This document shows, piece after piece, positions 1 through 7,923 of a stretch of 64,000 bases of DNA (positions within the stretch are counted from its first letter, which is position 1; every line of letters starts with the position of its first letter). The notes below the pieces were generated by a model. The model saw nothing but the letters and a program-made list of their open reading frames with translations, made no database searches and was not told the origin of the DNA. The position numbers and the translations under genes are program-made. Location: positions 784,775 to 848,774 of the forward strand of contig NZ_OY781091.1 in NCBI RefSeq assembly GCF_963676275.1. Direction: 5' to 3'. The stretch is from an uncultured Cohaesibacter sp. Its GTDB lineage: Bacteria; Pseudomonadota; Alphaproteobacteria; Rhizobiales; Cohaesibacteraceae.

Positions 1-11
1 ACTGTTTTTAG

Positions 12-1211
12 ATGCTTGATACCGTTTCTGGCCGTTTGGTCGCATTTCGTCGACCATTCGCCGACTTTGGCAAACTGTTTATGATCGCCGCTCTGGGGCT
101 CATGCTGGTGGCGGCGACCGCTTCGCATGCTCAGGAAGCCGTAGAGCGCCACACGCTTGATGCGCTGGATGCCGATATGGCCAACGGTCCCGTTTCCAAC
201 ATGCCCACCCCGCAAGGCGATATGACACCGCAGCAAATGCAGAATGGTCCATCCCCAGCGATAACCGGGATGGATGACGGTGCCGGTGGCAACTATGGCG
301 ATGCCAATGCCAATGCTCTTGCTCCATCTTTCGTCATGCCAGAGGACAGTCAGAACAGCATCACCCTGATCAAGGACAAGCCGCCCCTGCGCATGGGGCT
401 TGTCGCCGAGCAGGGGGCCAGCTATTTGCAGGCGCGCATAGAACCTTTTCGCAAATATCTGCAACAGAGCCTTTCCCGTCCGGTAGAAGTCGTCGCCTAT
501 AAATCCATGCCCGCGCTGATGGCTGCTCATATTGGCAGGCAGATTGACTATTCCATCTATCCGGCGAGCATCTTCTCCATGGCCTATGCCTCCTGCGGCT
601 GTTTGACGCCGCTGGTCGCACCCGTATCGCGGCAGGCGCCCGACGGCATCTATATGTTGCTGGTGGTGCGCGGTGCCAGTGGCATCAAGAGCTTGGCGGA
701 TCTGTCAGGACGCACCATGGCCCTGTCCTCCAGAAATGGTGCCATTCCCTTCTATATGGCCATGAATGAGCTCAAGAAGTCTGGTCTCAACCCGGAAAGA
801 GATCTCGATTCCCTCGTTGCCAGAGATAATCCGCAGGATGCCCTGAAGCTGTTGGAAGATGGGGAGGTCGATGCCGCTCTTGTCTGGTCCAGCACTCCCT
901 ATAATCAGAATATCTTTACCAGCGAGGGCGCAATTGCAGCCTATACAGCTGCCAGCCAGCGGGGGCGGCAGTCTGGTCCCAATCCCGATTTTGTCTCCAT
1001 CTGGCATTCTCCGGCAATACCGGCAGGCCCCCATGTCATTCACAACGAGATCTCGAAGCAGGAAAAGGCGGATCTCGTCAATGCGCTCAAGGATATGGAG
1101 CAACAGTCGCCGGACGCCTATGATGCGATCGAAAGGCGATATGATGGCGGCTTCCGCAGCGTCACCCTCAAGGATTATGATCCTTTGATTGAAATCGCCA
1201 CCAAACGCTAG
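12..1211 (+). CDS. PhnD-like periplasmic substrate-binding protein
   Basis: A 399-residue exported protein. A hydrophobic signal segment at about residues 22-40 ends in SHAQEA, a good signal-peptidase site. Residues 42-115 are low-complexity, rich in Met, Asn, Gln, Pro and Gly, and look disordered. From about residue 122 (LRMGLVAEQG) to the end it resembles the PhnD / phosphate-phosphonate binding-protein fold (PF12974 type). The stop codon directly before the ATG fixes the start limit; ATG at 81 is an alternative. No permease or ATPase gene accompanies it, so transport is not proven and the ligand is unknown. It faces the Tad accessory genes convergently and may serve as an exported sensor or accessory protein; that is inference. 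Confidence 0.8.
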   Translation: MLDTVSGRLVAFRRPFADFGKLFMIAALGLMLVAATASHAQEAVERHTLDALDADMANGPVSNMPTPQGDMTPQQMQNGPSPAITGMDDGAGGNYGDANANALAPSFVMPEDSQNSITLIKDKPPLRMGLVAEQGASYLQARIEPFRKYLQQSLSRPVEVVAYKSMPALMAAHIGRQIDYSIYPASIFSMAYASCGCLTPLVAPVSRQAPDGIYMLLVVRGASGIKSLADLSGRTMALSSRNGAIPFYMAMNELKKSGLNPERDLDSLVARDNPQDALKLLEDGEVDAALVWSSTPYNQNIFTSEGAIAAYTAASQRGRQSGPNPDFVSIWHSPAIPAGPHVIHNEISKQEKADLVNALKDMEQQSPDAYDAIERRYDGGFRSVTLKDYDPLIEIATKR

Positions 1212-1313
1212 GGCGCAGTCTCTGCCCGATCAAATGGCTGTTCGGGCGCTGCGGTGGATAGATACCGATGCCGCGCTGGCGCACTGGAGCTGGTGCCAGT
1301 CGTTGAGTTGGCG

Positions 1314-1880
1314 TCAGTCGCAGGAAATCTCATCTGAGTTTCTTGGTGCGAATATGGCGATATCCCGGAAGGTCATGTCCGTGACGCCCGAATTCATGCC
1401 ATAGAATTTCGCGTCCTTGGTGAAGGCCAGATAGTCCACTTCGGATGCGGTCATGATATAGAAGGAATTGTTGATCCGCAGCGCATCAGGCAGTTCGGAT
1501 GTTTGAATATCGGCATCGCCGTAGCTGCAAACTTCCTTCAGCTTGCCATTCTTGTCCACTTCCACTGCAATCAAGCCCAAGCGGTGAGCGAAATTGTTGT
1601 AGGGAAACAGAATTTTATCCGCGATATCTTCGAAGGTCGCCCAGTCCGAGTTGGTGATGGAATCGTCCTGCGCTGCAAGATTGGCGACGGAGGTCGCCAG
1701 ATTGGAATTCTTGCGTTTGGTCATCACAGCCTTGGTCAATTCCCACGAGCCAACCGCCAGAATAGCCATGATCGGGATCACGAGTGTGAACTCGATGACC
1801 GACACGCCGCGCTCGTCCTTGCGGAAGCGCTGCAATTGGGCACGAAAACCGGAAAGAAGTCTATTTGAAAATGCCAGCAT
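1314..1880 (-). CDS. TadE/TadG-family pilus assembly protein
   Basis: A 188-residue pseudopilin-like protein. A short basic start is followed by FRKDERGVSVIEF and a single membrane helix, the class III prepilin-like signature of TadE/TadG proteins; the rest would be periplasmic. The start is placed at ATG 1880 because the longer frame begins with TTG at 1916. It lies 50 bp downstream of a second TadE-like gene on the same strand and probably shares its transcript. TadE and TadG are minor pseudopilins of the Flp pilus. The short length (TadG is often over 400 residues, with a von Willebrand A domain) makes it a short TadG-like or second TadE-like protein. Confidence 0.85.
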   Translation of the reverse strand: MLAFSNRLLSGFRAQLQRFRKDERGVSVIEFTLVIPIMAILAVGSWELTKAVMTKRKNSNLATSVANLAAQDDSITNSDWATFEDIADKILFPYNNFAHRLGLIAVEVDKNGKLKEVCSYGDADIQTSELPDALRINNSFYIMTASEVDYLAFTKDAKFYGMNSGVTDMTFRDIAIFAPRNSDEISCD

Positions 1881-1930
1881 GATGTTTGGTCCGGAAATTT
1901 GAAAATGACGATGCAACCGTCAGGCAGATC

Positions 1931-2506
1931 CTATTCGTAGGGTTCGTTGCGGAACACTTCGACAGACGACAATGTGAAAACGGGGCTTTCGCCTCCGTCA
2001 ATCAAGCTGAACAGGCCACTTAACGTGTTCATTGGCAGATAGACCTTCACAATGACATAGTCACTGGGGTCGCCCGGCTGGAAGGTCTCCTTGGAGCTGT
2101 CCAGTTTGCCATCCGAAGTCGGCGCATCGGTATCAAGGTTGGACAGATCCGGATCGCTGGTCACATCTACAATCAGATTGGCCAGGCAGGTGGCCTCTTC
2201 AATGGCCATTTTCTCACAGACCAGCTTCTTGAAACCTTGCTTGGTCAAATTGCTTGCCTCGGCTTCACCAACGCGAATTTGCCGGCCCGCCTGCGCCGCG
2301 CCGTCATCGAGCATGGTGGCATTGAGATACATGAAGCCCATGGCCAGAAGAGCAAAGAGAAAGGCCAAAAAGGGAGTTGCCAGCAATACGAACTCAACGG
2401 CTGTGGCACCGTCTTCATCCCTGACAAATCTGCTCTCGGAAGGCCGAAGCTTTCGCAACATAGATGATCGTTTGGCGAGAAAACCTGCTCGGAAGAACGG
2501 TCTCAT
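1931..2506 (-). CDS. TadE-like minor pseudopilin
   Basis: A 191-residue protein with the TadE signature VRDEDGATAVEFVLLATPF at about residues 28-46: a prepilin-type cleavage point after Gly, Glu five residues later, then a hydrophobic helix running to about residue 65. The rest is periplasmic and has two cysteines (LVCEKM and ATCLAN). The ATG at 2506 has a good Shine-Dalgarno (AGAGGA, about 7 nt spacing). It is the first gene of a two-gene leftward unit with the neighbouring TadE/G-like gene. Members of this family are processed by the prepilin peptidase and are needed for Flp pilus assembly. Confidence 0.88.
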   Translation of the reverse strand: MRPFFRAGFLAKRSSMLRKLRPSESRFVRDEDGATAVEFVLLATPFLAFLFALLAMGFMYLNATMLDDGAAQAGRQIRVGEAEASNLTKQGFKKLVCEKMAIEEATCLANLIVDVTSDPDLSNLDTDAPTSDGKLDSSKETFQPGDPSDYVIVKVYLPMNTLSGLFSLIDGGESPVFTLSSVEVFRNEPYE

Positions 2507-2701
2507 GTCATTTTCCTCTCTTCACGGCATCCAGTCGAAGAGGCTATATTCATGCCGCTAGCATATCCGACAGAGCAAGCAGCCACTGCCCACACCCCAT
2601 CGGACCTGCCGCAAGAATGCCAGAAAAGCCTTTATGAATGATTGGTAAAACTGGTTAATAGCCGACAGAAAAAAGTCCCCTTGCCGCCAGTCGGGCTGCC
2701 A

Positions 2702-3181
2702 TCAGTCGAGACTGGGTGAAGCCTCTTCCCCTTTGGCAAGCTGATTATAGAAACTGATGCCTTCCGAGAGTGTCGTCAGACTGTCCTTCTGGTCGCCGAC
2801 ACGATAGACCGGCTCGCAGTCGGGAGAACAATGAAGCGTAAAACGATCCGCTCCTTTATAGACGACCACATTGCTTTCAGTGGCCGATGAAACACTCAGA
2901 AGCTCATCTGCAATCGGTTCACCTGCAGCATCCAGCACGATGAGATTGGTGGTGCCAAACTGCTTGCCGGTAATGATGAGGGTCTTGCTGTCTTTGATAG
3001 TGGCATCTGCAATGGCCGGATTGCCGATGATGACCATGGAAGCGGGGCGAGAGACGCGCATCACCTTTGCACGGTCCATTTTCACCTGAATCATCGGGTA
3101 GGATTGTTCAGCCAGTGCCCCATCACTTATCGACAGAATAGCGATTGTAAAAATAGCGAATAAAAAATTGGCACTCTTCAT
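2702..3181 (-). CDS. Free-standing pilus protein N-terminal (CpaC N-domain) protein
   Basis: A 159-residue exported protein. Its signal peptide (about residues 1-24) ends in GALAEQ. Residues 27-100 match the N-terminal domain of the secretin CpaC encoded at 5685-7166: compare SMVIIGNPAIADATI here with DVLVSSPTVADAVV there, and GTTNLIVLDAAGEPIA here with GQANVILFDGDGNQIA there. This is the 'pilus formation protein N-terminal region' family. The secretin core is absent, so it cannot form the outer-membrane channel. Two cysteines (LHCSPDCEP) near the end could form a disulphide. GGAGA precedes the ATG at good spacing. A role as a periplasmic partner of CpaC is inferred. Confidence 0.82.
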   Translation of the reverse strand: MKSANFLFAIFTIAILSISDGALAEQSYPMIQVKMDRAKVMRVSRPASMVIIGNPAIADATIKDSKTLIITGKQFGTTNLIVLDAAGEPIADELLSVSSATESNVVVYKGADRFTLHCSPDCEPVYRVGDQKDSLTTLSEGISFYNQLAKGEEASPSLD

Positions 3182-3663
3182 GATCCGTCTCCAAGGGCGT
3201 AACCGCCTGCGCGCTATGCAGGAGCAATGCTTCTCCTACGTAAAATGGATAAAAATGGTGAAGGAAGCTTTAAGGCGCCCCACAGGCAAGGAAAGCGCTT
3301 GTTCAGGGAAGCCGCCAAGACAGCATTTTCCGCGAAATGGCGCCCCAATGTTTGAGGCTTGTTTGACCAGAATGCAGATTTAATTTCTCGTTAGTAATGT
3401 TATTCTTCTGTAATGATGGAGATTAATTTGGGATAAATAAGTATTATTTCAAAATACGGATTATATATTCTCAGAAAAATCATAGTATTTAATTAACCAA
3501 GATCTTTAGTCTTGTTTGGGAATTATATTTTTACCTATTGGTTTAACTGGATGGAAAGACTTATTCGATAAAAGTGACACTGTTCGAGGGACACAACAAA
3601 ATCGCGGAAAGCGATGACCTTCGAAAATCGAGCTGTCAAATTGTGGAATATTAGGAGTCCAAA
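3182..3663. other. 482-bp intergenic region upstream of flp; AT-rich promoter region
   Basis: No gene is seen. The part from about 3380 to 3560 is AT-rich compared with its surroundings and carries several TTAA half sites, including TTAA-N7-TTAG at 3380-3394 and TTAA-N7-TAAA at 3423-3437, which are near matches to the CtrA consensus. It must hold the divergent promoters of flp and of the leftward gene ending at 2702. The flp Shine-Dalgarno (AGGAG) is at 3653-3657. Confidence 0.6.
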
Positions 3664-3834
3664 ATGAAAAAATTCGCTCACTTCCTTAAAGATGAATCCG
3701 GTGCAACTGCTATCGAATATGCTCTGCTTGCTGGCCTTATCGGCGTTGGCATTGTGACTGCAGCTAAAGGCCTGACCACCTCCATCACCGGCCTGTTCGG
3801 CGATATCGGTACCGCTCTGGACGACGCTCTTTAA
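3664..3834 (+). CDS. flp: Flp/PilA-type major pilin
   Basis: A 56-residue Flp family pilin, of typical length. The leader MKKFAHFLKDESG is followed by ATAIEYALLAGLIGVGIV, the type IVb prepilin site: cleavage after Gly13, Glu at position 5 and Tyr at position 6 of the mature protein, then a hydrophobic helix. It is the building block of the pilus and a substrate of the CpaA peptidase encoded next. AGGAG lies 6 nt before the ATG, and a strong terminator follows the stop, so the pilin is probably made from its own abundant short transcript. Codon use is biased (GCT, GGC, CTG), as expected of a highly expressed gene. Only one flp copy is present. Confidence 0.95.
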   Translation: MKKFAHFLKDESGATAIEYALLAGLIGVGIVTAAKGLTTSITGLFGDIGTALDDAL

Positions 3835-3885
3835 GCGATGTCAGAATTTGCCATTTTCCTTGGGGGATGGCAAATACGGTTTTCA

Positions 3886-3917
3886 GAAGGCTGTCCCAAG
3901 GGCAGCCTTCTTTTTTA
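3886..3917 (+). terminator. Rho-independent terminator after flp
   Basis: GAAGGCTG and CAGCCTTC form a stem around TCCCAAGGG (whose CCC/GGG can extend the pairing), followed by a run of six T. It lies about 50 bp after the flp stop and would separate the pilin transcript from the assembly genes. Confidence 0.9.
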
Positions 3918-4065
3918 TTAAGCCAGTCAATTCAATGATTTTGTAACTTTTTTGCATCAAGATCACCGTCGGTTATCAGTGCATGAAAAGCGCGCATTTC
4001 ATCAGGATTTGATGCCGGGACAGGGAAGCAGTCCTGTCTGAGCAAAAGCGGGGAAGGATGAAGAC

Positions 4066-4590
4066 ATGATGGACATATTATTCGGCTACGGCTTGTTGCT
4101 GTTTGCTCCGCTCGTCTTTGCCTATGCTGCCAGCTCGGATCTGTTCACCATGCGGATCTCCAACCGCGTGGCCCTGATTTTTCTGATCGCCTTTCCTCTG
4201 TTTGCCTATGGCATCGGAATGAGCTGGATGGATGCACTCTCTCATCTTGGAGTGGGGCTGATCACATTCATCGTGGTTTATCTGCTATGGATGTTCAAAT
4301 GCATCGGCGGTGGCGATGCCAAATTCGCGGCGGTGGCCGCCATATGGCTGGGGCCTGAACTGACGCTCTGGTTCTTTGCCCTGTCTTCCATCTATGGTGC
4401 CCTTATGGCCATTGGCTTCACTGTTGTGCGCTCGGGCTTCTTGCCCGGTTTTCTGGTCAAGATGGAATGGGCCCTGCGTCTTTATACGGTAAAACGCATC
4501 CCTTATGGGCTTGCTCTGGGTGTTGCCGGTCTACAGATCTATGCAATATCCGACTGGATGGACGCCGGTGTCAGGATGGCGCTTTCCTGA
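4066..4590 (+). CDS. cpaA: Prepilin peptidase CpaA/TadV
   Basis: A 174-residue multi-pass membrane aspartyl protease of the short CpaA/TadV type (A24A). It has about five to six membrane helices. The first catalytic Asp lies in ASSDLFTMRISN (about residue 25); the second is in IGGGDAKFAAV, the GxGD-type motif, at about residues 82-92. It cleaves the leader from Flp and from TadE/TadG pseudopilins at the inner membrane. GAAGG precedes the ATG pair at 4066/4069. It lies between the pilin and cpaB and is separated from cpaB by 324 bp containing a CtrA-type site, so it may be transcribed apart from cpaBCDEF. Confidence 0.93.
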   Translation: MMDILFGYGLLLFAPLVFAYAASSDLFTMRISNRVALIFLIAFPLFAYGIGMSWMDALSHLGVGLITFIVVYLLWMFKCIGGGDAKFAAVAAIWLGPELTLWFFALSSIYGALMAIGFTVVRSGFLPGFLVKMEWALRLYTVKRIPYGLALGVAGLQIYAISDWMDAGVRMALS

Positions 4591-4914
4591 TTGCTGTATT
4601 AAAACTGTCAAAATTGCCTCCTTCTCAGTTGAAGCAACAGCTGTGTCAAGTTCTCTTGTATAATAGCATTCTCTACCAGTCATGATTGGGGCTGTTTTAC
4701 TCTGCGACATATGGTTTTGTAGAGTAGGATGGCCATTTGTGTTTTCTGACGCCGCCAATTATTGCTGAATGTAAACAAATGACGTTTTTTGCGAAATTAA
4801 GCTGATATTAAGCAAACACGCTTACTTGTCGTTAACCATAAGTGTTGGACACTGGTTGCGGGCGCATGGCGCTCAAATAGCGTCTAGTGCCTGAAACGCA
4901 TGGGAAACGAGGAC
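4591..4914. other. Intergenic promoter region upstream of cpaB
   Basis: About 320 bp without a credible gene. It contains the CtrA-type site at 4797-4811 and a further TTAACCAT half-site-like word at 4832-4839. It is the most likely promoter region for the long cpaB-tadC transcript. Confidence 0.6.
4797..4811 (+). promoter_or_regulatory. CtrA-type binding site TTAA-N7-TTAA
   Basis: TTAA GCTGATA TTAA is an exact match to the alphaproteobacterial CtrA full-site consensus TTAA-N7-TTAA. It sits about 100 bp upstream of cpaB, a suitable distance for promoter control. CtrA is known to activate pilin expression in Caulobacter; binding here is inferred from the motif and its position. Confidence 0.6.
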
Positions 4915-5688
4915 ATGAGAGTAGCGCGTATCGCCGTCATTGTTGTCGCACTGATTGCCGGATTGTTTGCTATGGTCCTGGCTAGGTCTCTTGGTAACAA
5001 ACAGCAAGAGGCAAAAGTGGAGCCAGCAAAACCTACCGAACAGATCGAGGTGACCGAAGTTCTGACTGCGGCACAGAATGTGACGCTCGGCACCAGTTTT
5101 ACTGCCGACCTTTTTTCCTGGAGCAAATGGCCCAAGGCAAATATCGGACCGGGCTATATCGTCAGGGATGATCGCCCGGAAGCGGATAGCGAGCTTGTCG
5201 GTGCTGTGGCGCGCGGCTCCTTCCTGCAAGGGGAACCCATCAATGAAGGCAAGCTTGCCATTGGCGGCAAGGGCATGATGTCCTCTGTGCTGCCCAAGGG
5301 CTATCGCGCAAGCGCCACCCCCATTTCGGCGGCGACCAGCGCTGGCGGCTTCATTCTTCCCAAGGACAGGGTCGACGTGATCCTGACGGAACAGAAGAAC
5401 AACAGGGTTACTTCCGAGACAATTCTGAACAATGTCCGTGTGCTGGCCATCGACCAGACCACGGAGGAAAAGGACGGGGTCAAGGTGGTCGTCGGTGAAA
5501 CGGCGACACTGGAGCTTTTGCCCCAGCAGGTGGAAATCCTCTCTGCTGCTCAGGCAGGCGGTTCGATTTCGCTGGTCCTGCGTTCGCTGGAAGATGCGGA
5601 TGACGATGGTGACGTTGCCGACGTCAACAGCGGCACCGTTATCATGGTGCGCTCGGGCATGATGAGCAAGAGGACGGTAAAGCAATGA
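4915..5688 (+). CDS. cpaB: Flp pilus assembly protein CpaB
   Basis: A 257-residue CpaB/RcpC family protein. It has one N-terminal membrane anchor (about residues 5-22), then an SAF-like domain and the RcpC/CpaB domain (KGYRASATPISAATSAGGFILPKDRVDVIL), ending in a beta-rich region. CpaB is a periplasmic inner-membrane protein that works with the CpaC secretin. Two starts are possible: ATG 4900 (no visible Shine-Dalgarno) and ATG 4915 (MRVARIAVIVV), which looks like typical CpaB N-termini and is preceded by GGGA and GAGG; the latter is preferred. Its stop overlaps the cpaC start (ATGA), showing tight coupling. Confidence 0.93.
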   Translation: MRVARIAVIVVALIAGLFAMVLARSLGNKQQEAKVEPAKPTEQIEVTEVLTAAQNVTLGTSFTADLFSWSKWPKANIGPGYIVRDDRPEADSELVGAVARGSFLQGEPINEGKLAIGGKGMMSSVLPKGYRASATPISAATSAGGFILPKDRVDVILTEQKNNRVTSETILNNVRVLAIDQTTEEKDGVKVVVGETATLELLPQQVEILSAAQAGGSISLVLRSLEDADDDGDVADVNSGTVIMVRSGMMSKRTVKQ

Positions 5689-7166
5689 TCAGTTCTTCAA
5701 AAGGTGTGAAAATGGTCGGCGATCATACGGTATCGAGCCGCAACGCAAGAGGCCGGCAACTTCTCTTCTCGCTTCTGCCCCTCGTCATGCTGGCATGCAT
5801 GGTGAGCCTCTTGTTTGCTGTTGCCGCGAGCGATGCTCAGGCCGGGTCCGAGATGCGCATCAAGGCGGCAAGCGCCAATGGACGCAACATCGAAGTCGGT
5901 TTGAACAAGTCCATGGTCATCGAGACCCCCAAAGATGTCCGCGATGTTCTGGTCTCAAGCCCTACCGTTGCCGATGCCGTCGTCCGCACACCGCGCCGGG
6001 TCTATATTCTGGGCATGCAGATCGGTCAGGCCAATGTCATCCTGTTTGATGGCGATGGCAACCAGATCGCCAGTTTCGATGTGAATGTCGCCCGTGACAA
6101 TGCCTCCCTGACGGCACTGCTGCGCCGCATGATCCCGTCTTCCAACATTCAGGTGGATGGTGTGGGAGAGGGCGTTGCCCTTTCTGGCAGTGTCGAGAAA
6201 CCTGCCGATGCGGAAAAGGCTATGGATCTGGCAGCCAGCTATGTCGGCGACCGCAAGAAGGTCAAGAATTACATCGCCGTTCAATCCCGCGAACAGGTGC
6301 AGATCCGTGTCACCGTGGCTGAGGTCCAGCGCACGGTCATCAAGCAGTTGGGTATCGACATGGGGGGATCGATCTCCCGCGGTATCTTCTCCAGCTCGGG
6401 CACCATCAGCAACCCCCTGTCGGTTGCGCTGCAGAGCATGTCGGACACCAGTGTCGGCGTGACGCTGGGCGGCAGTTCGAATTACCTCTCCACTTCTCTT
6501 GAAGCGATGGAGCGTAACGGGCTCATTCGCACTCTGGCCGAGCCGAACCTGACAGCGATATCCGGAGAAAAGGCAGATTTTCTTGCCGGTGGCGAATTTC
6601 CGATTCCGTCTGGCTATGACGATGGCAAAATCACGGTTGAATATAAGGAATATGGTGTCGCGCTGTCCTTTAGGCCGGTGGTTCTTTCGGAAAATCGCAT
6701 CAGCCTTCAGGTCAAGTCTGAAGTATCGGAAATTTCATCGGATCAGACGATCACGGTGGGTGATAGCAGTTCCCAGCTGACCATTCCCGGTGTGACGACC
6801 CGCAGATCGTCGACCACACTGGAATTGCCTTCGGGTGGCACCATGGCGATGGCCGGAATGCTGCGCGATGATCTTCGCAAGAATATTGATGGCTTCCCCT
6901 ATCTCAAGGATCTGCCTGTCTTGGGCGCATTGTTCAGATCGCGGGACTATAAGCGCAATCAGACGGAGCTGGTTTTCTTCGTGACGCCCTATATCGTTCA
7001 GCCCGTTGCCAAGTCGCAGGTGGCTCTGCCGACCCAGAATCTCGAGGCTGCATCGGATATGAACGACCTATTCCTTGGTGCCCTGACCCGCCGCTATGAC
7101 ATGTCTGGCGGAGAAGGCCGACGGGGTGTGAAATATAATGGCCGTTTCGGCTACAGCTATGAGTGA
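5685..7166 (+). CDS. cpaC: Tad pilus outer-membrane secretin CpaC
   Basis: A 493-residue secretin. A long basic N-terminus and signal peptide (cleavage near DAQAGS, about residue 54) lead to the pilus N-terminal domain (about 55-135), a BON-like/N1 segment (about 140-200) and the type II/III secretion secretin core (about 225-430). The core has the hallmark VTTRRSSTTLELPSGGTMAM and a VPVLG-like motif, LPVLGALFRSRDYKRNQTELV. It forms the outer-membrane pore through which the pilus leaves. The ATG overlaps the cpaB stop by four bases; ATG 5712 is a second candidate. The family is usually around 450-530 residues, so it is full length. Confidence 0.95.
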   Translation: MISSSKGVKMVGDHTVSSRNARGRQLLFSLLPLVMLACMVSLLFAVAASDAQAGSEMRIKAASANGRNIEVGLNKSMVIETPKDVRDVLVSSPTVADAVVRTPRRVYILGMQIGQANVILFDGDGNQIASFDVNVARDNASLTALLRRMIPSSNIQVDGVGEGVALSGSVEKPADAEKAMDLAASYVGDRKKVKNYIAVQSREQVQIRVTVAEVQRTVIKQLGIDMGGSISRGIFSSSGTISNPLSVALQSMSDTSVGVTLGGSSNYLSTSLEAMERNGLIRTLAEPNLTAISGEKADFLAGGEFPIPSGYDDGKITVEYKEYGVALSFRPVVLSENRISLQVKSEVSEISSDQTITVGDSSSQLTIPGVTTRRSSTTLELPSGGTMAMAGMLRDDLRKNIDGFPYLKDLPVLGALFRSRDYKRNQTELVFFVTPYIVQPVAKSQVALPTQNLEAASDMNDLFLGALTRRYDMSGGEGRRGVKYNGRFGYSYE

Positions 7167-7176
7167 GGGCATGGCA

Positions 7177-7923
7177 ATGTTCAAACAGGGCGAGATCAAG
7201 CCAATGCATCAGACAAGCCGGCAACAGCACGCTTACCGAAACCCGATCTTGAAAGGTGCGGCCATTGCGGTTTGTGCCCTGATGCTGGTGGGGTGTGAAT
7301 CCAAGAAAGAGGTAACCGGATCGGTTCTTCAGGATTATCGCCAACGCCATCCGATCACCTTGAAGCAGGCTGCCCGCACGCTGGATATTCCCGTCGGTGT
7401 CCATAGCGAGAAGTTGACCCCGTCATCTCAGTCGGCCATTGACGCCTATGCGCGAGAATTCCTGCGTGATCGTTCCTCGGTCATTCAGGTCATGGTGCCT
7501 TCTGCATCCGCCAACGAGATCAACGCCGGCTATGTCGCAAGGGAAATCAGAAAAAGCCTGATGCGTCAGGGCGTTGCTGCTGGCAGGATCGATATCTTCC
7601 CCTATACAGCGGCGGATGCGTCAGACGCTCCGATCAGGCTCGCCTATCCGCGTGTGGAAGCCACGACCCTTCCTTGCGGCACCCATCCTGCCGATCTTGC
7701 GCGGTCGCTGGAAAATTACCAGCATTTTGATTTCGGTTGCTCCACCCAGCAAAATCTGGCTGTAGCGGTCGCCAATCCTGAAGATCTGGTGCAGCCGAGA
7801 GGATGGGACGCAAGAGATTCCATGCATCGTTCGGATGTTTCCGAGAAATACCGCCAGGGTGCCCAAACCTGGTCCACAGAGATGAGTTCCGAAGAGGGTA
7901 CCAGCTCCGAGGTAGGCCAATGA
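7177..7923 (+). CDS. cpaD: Pilus assembly lipoprotein CpaD
   Basis: A 248-residue CpaD family protein. The signal ends in a lipobox, ALMLVGCESK, so Cys40 is probably lipidated and the protein anchored in the outer membrane. The body carries the CpaD pattern: RHPITLKQAARTLDIPVG, a serine-rich central part and C-terminal FDFGCSTQQNLAVAVANPEDLVQPR, a strong family signature. It is thought to assist the CpaC secretin. Several in-frame ATGs exist (7138, 7159, 7171, 7177); ATG 7177 is chosen because GAGGG sits 7 nt upstream. The stop overlaps the cpaE start (ATGA). Confidence 0.93.
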   Translation: MFKQGEIKPMHQTSRQQHAYRNPILKGAAIAVCALMLVGCESKKEVTGSVLQDYRQRHPITLKQAARTLDIPVGVHSEKLTPSSQSAIDAYAREFLRDRSSVIQVMVPSASANEINAGYVAREIRKSLMRQGVAAGRIDIFPYTAADASDAPIRLAYPRVEATTLPCGTHPADLARSLENYQHFDFGCSTQQNLAVAVANPEDLVQPRGWDARDSMHRSDVSEKYRQGAQTWSTEMSSEEGTSSEVGQ

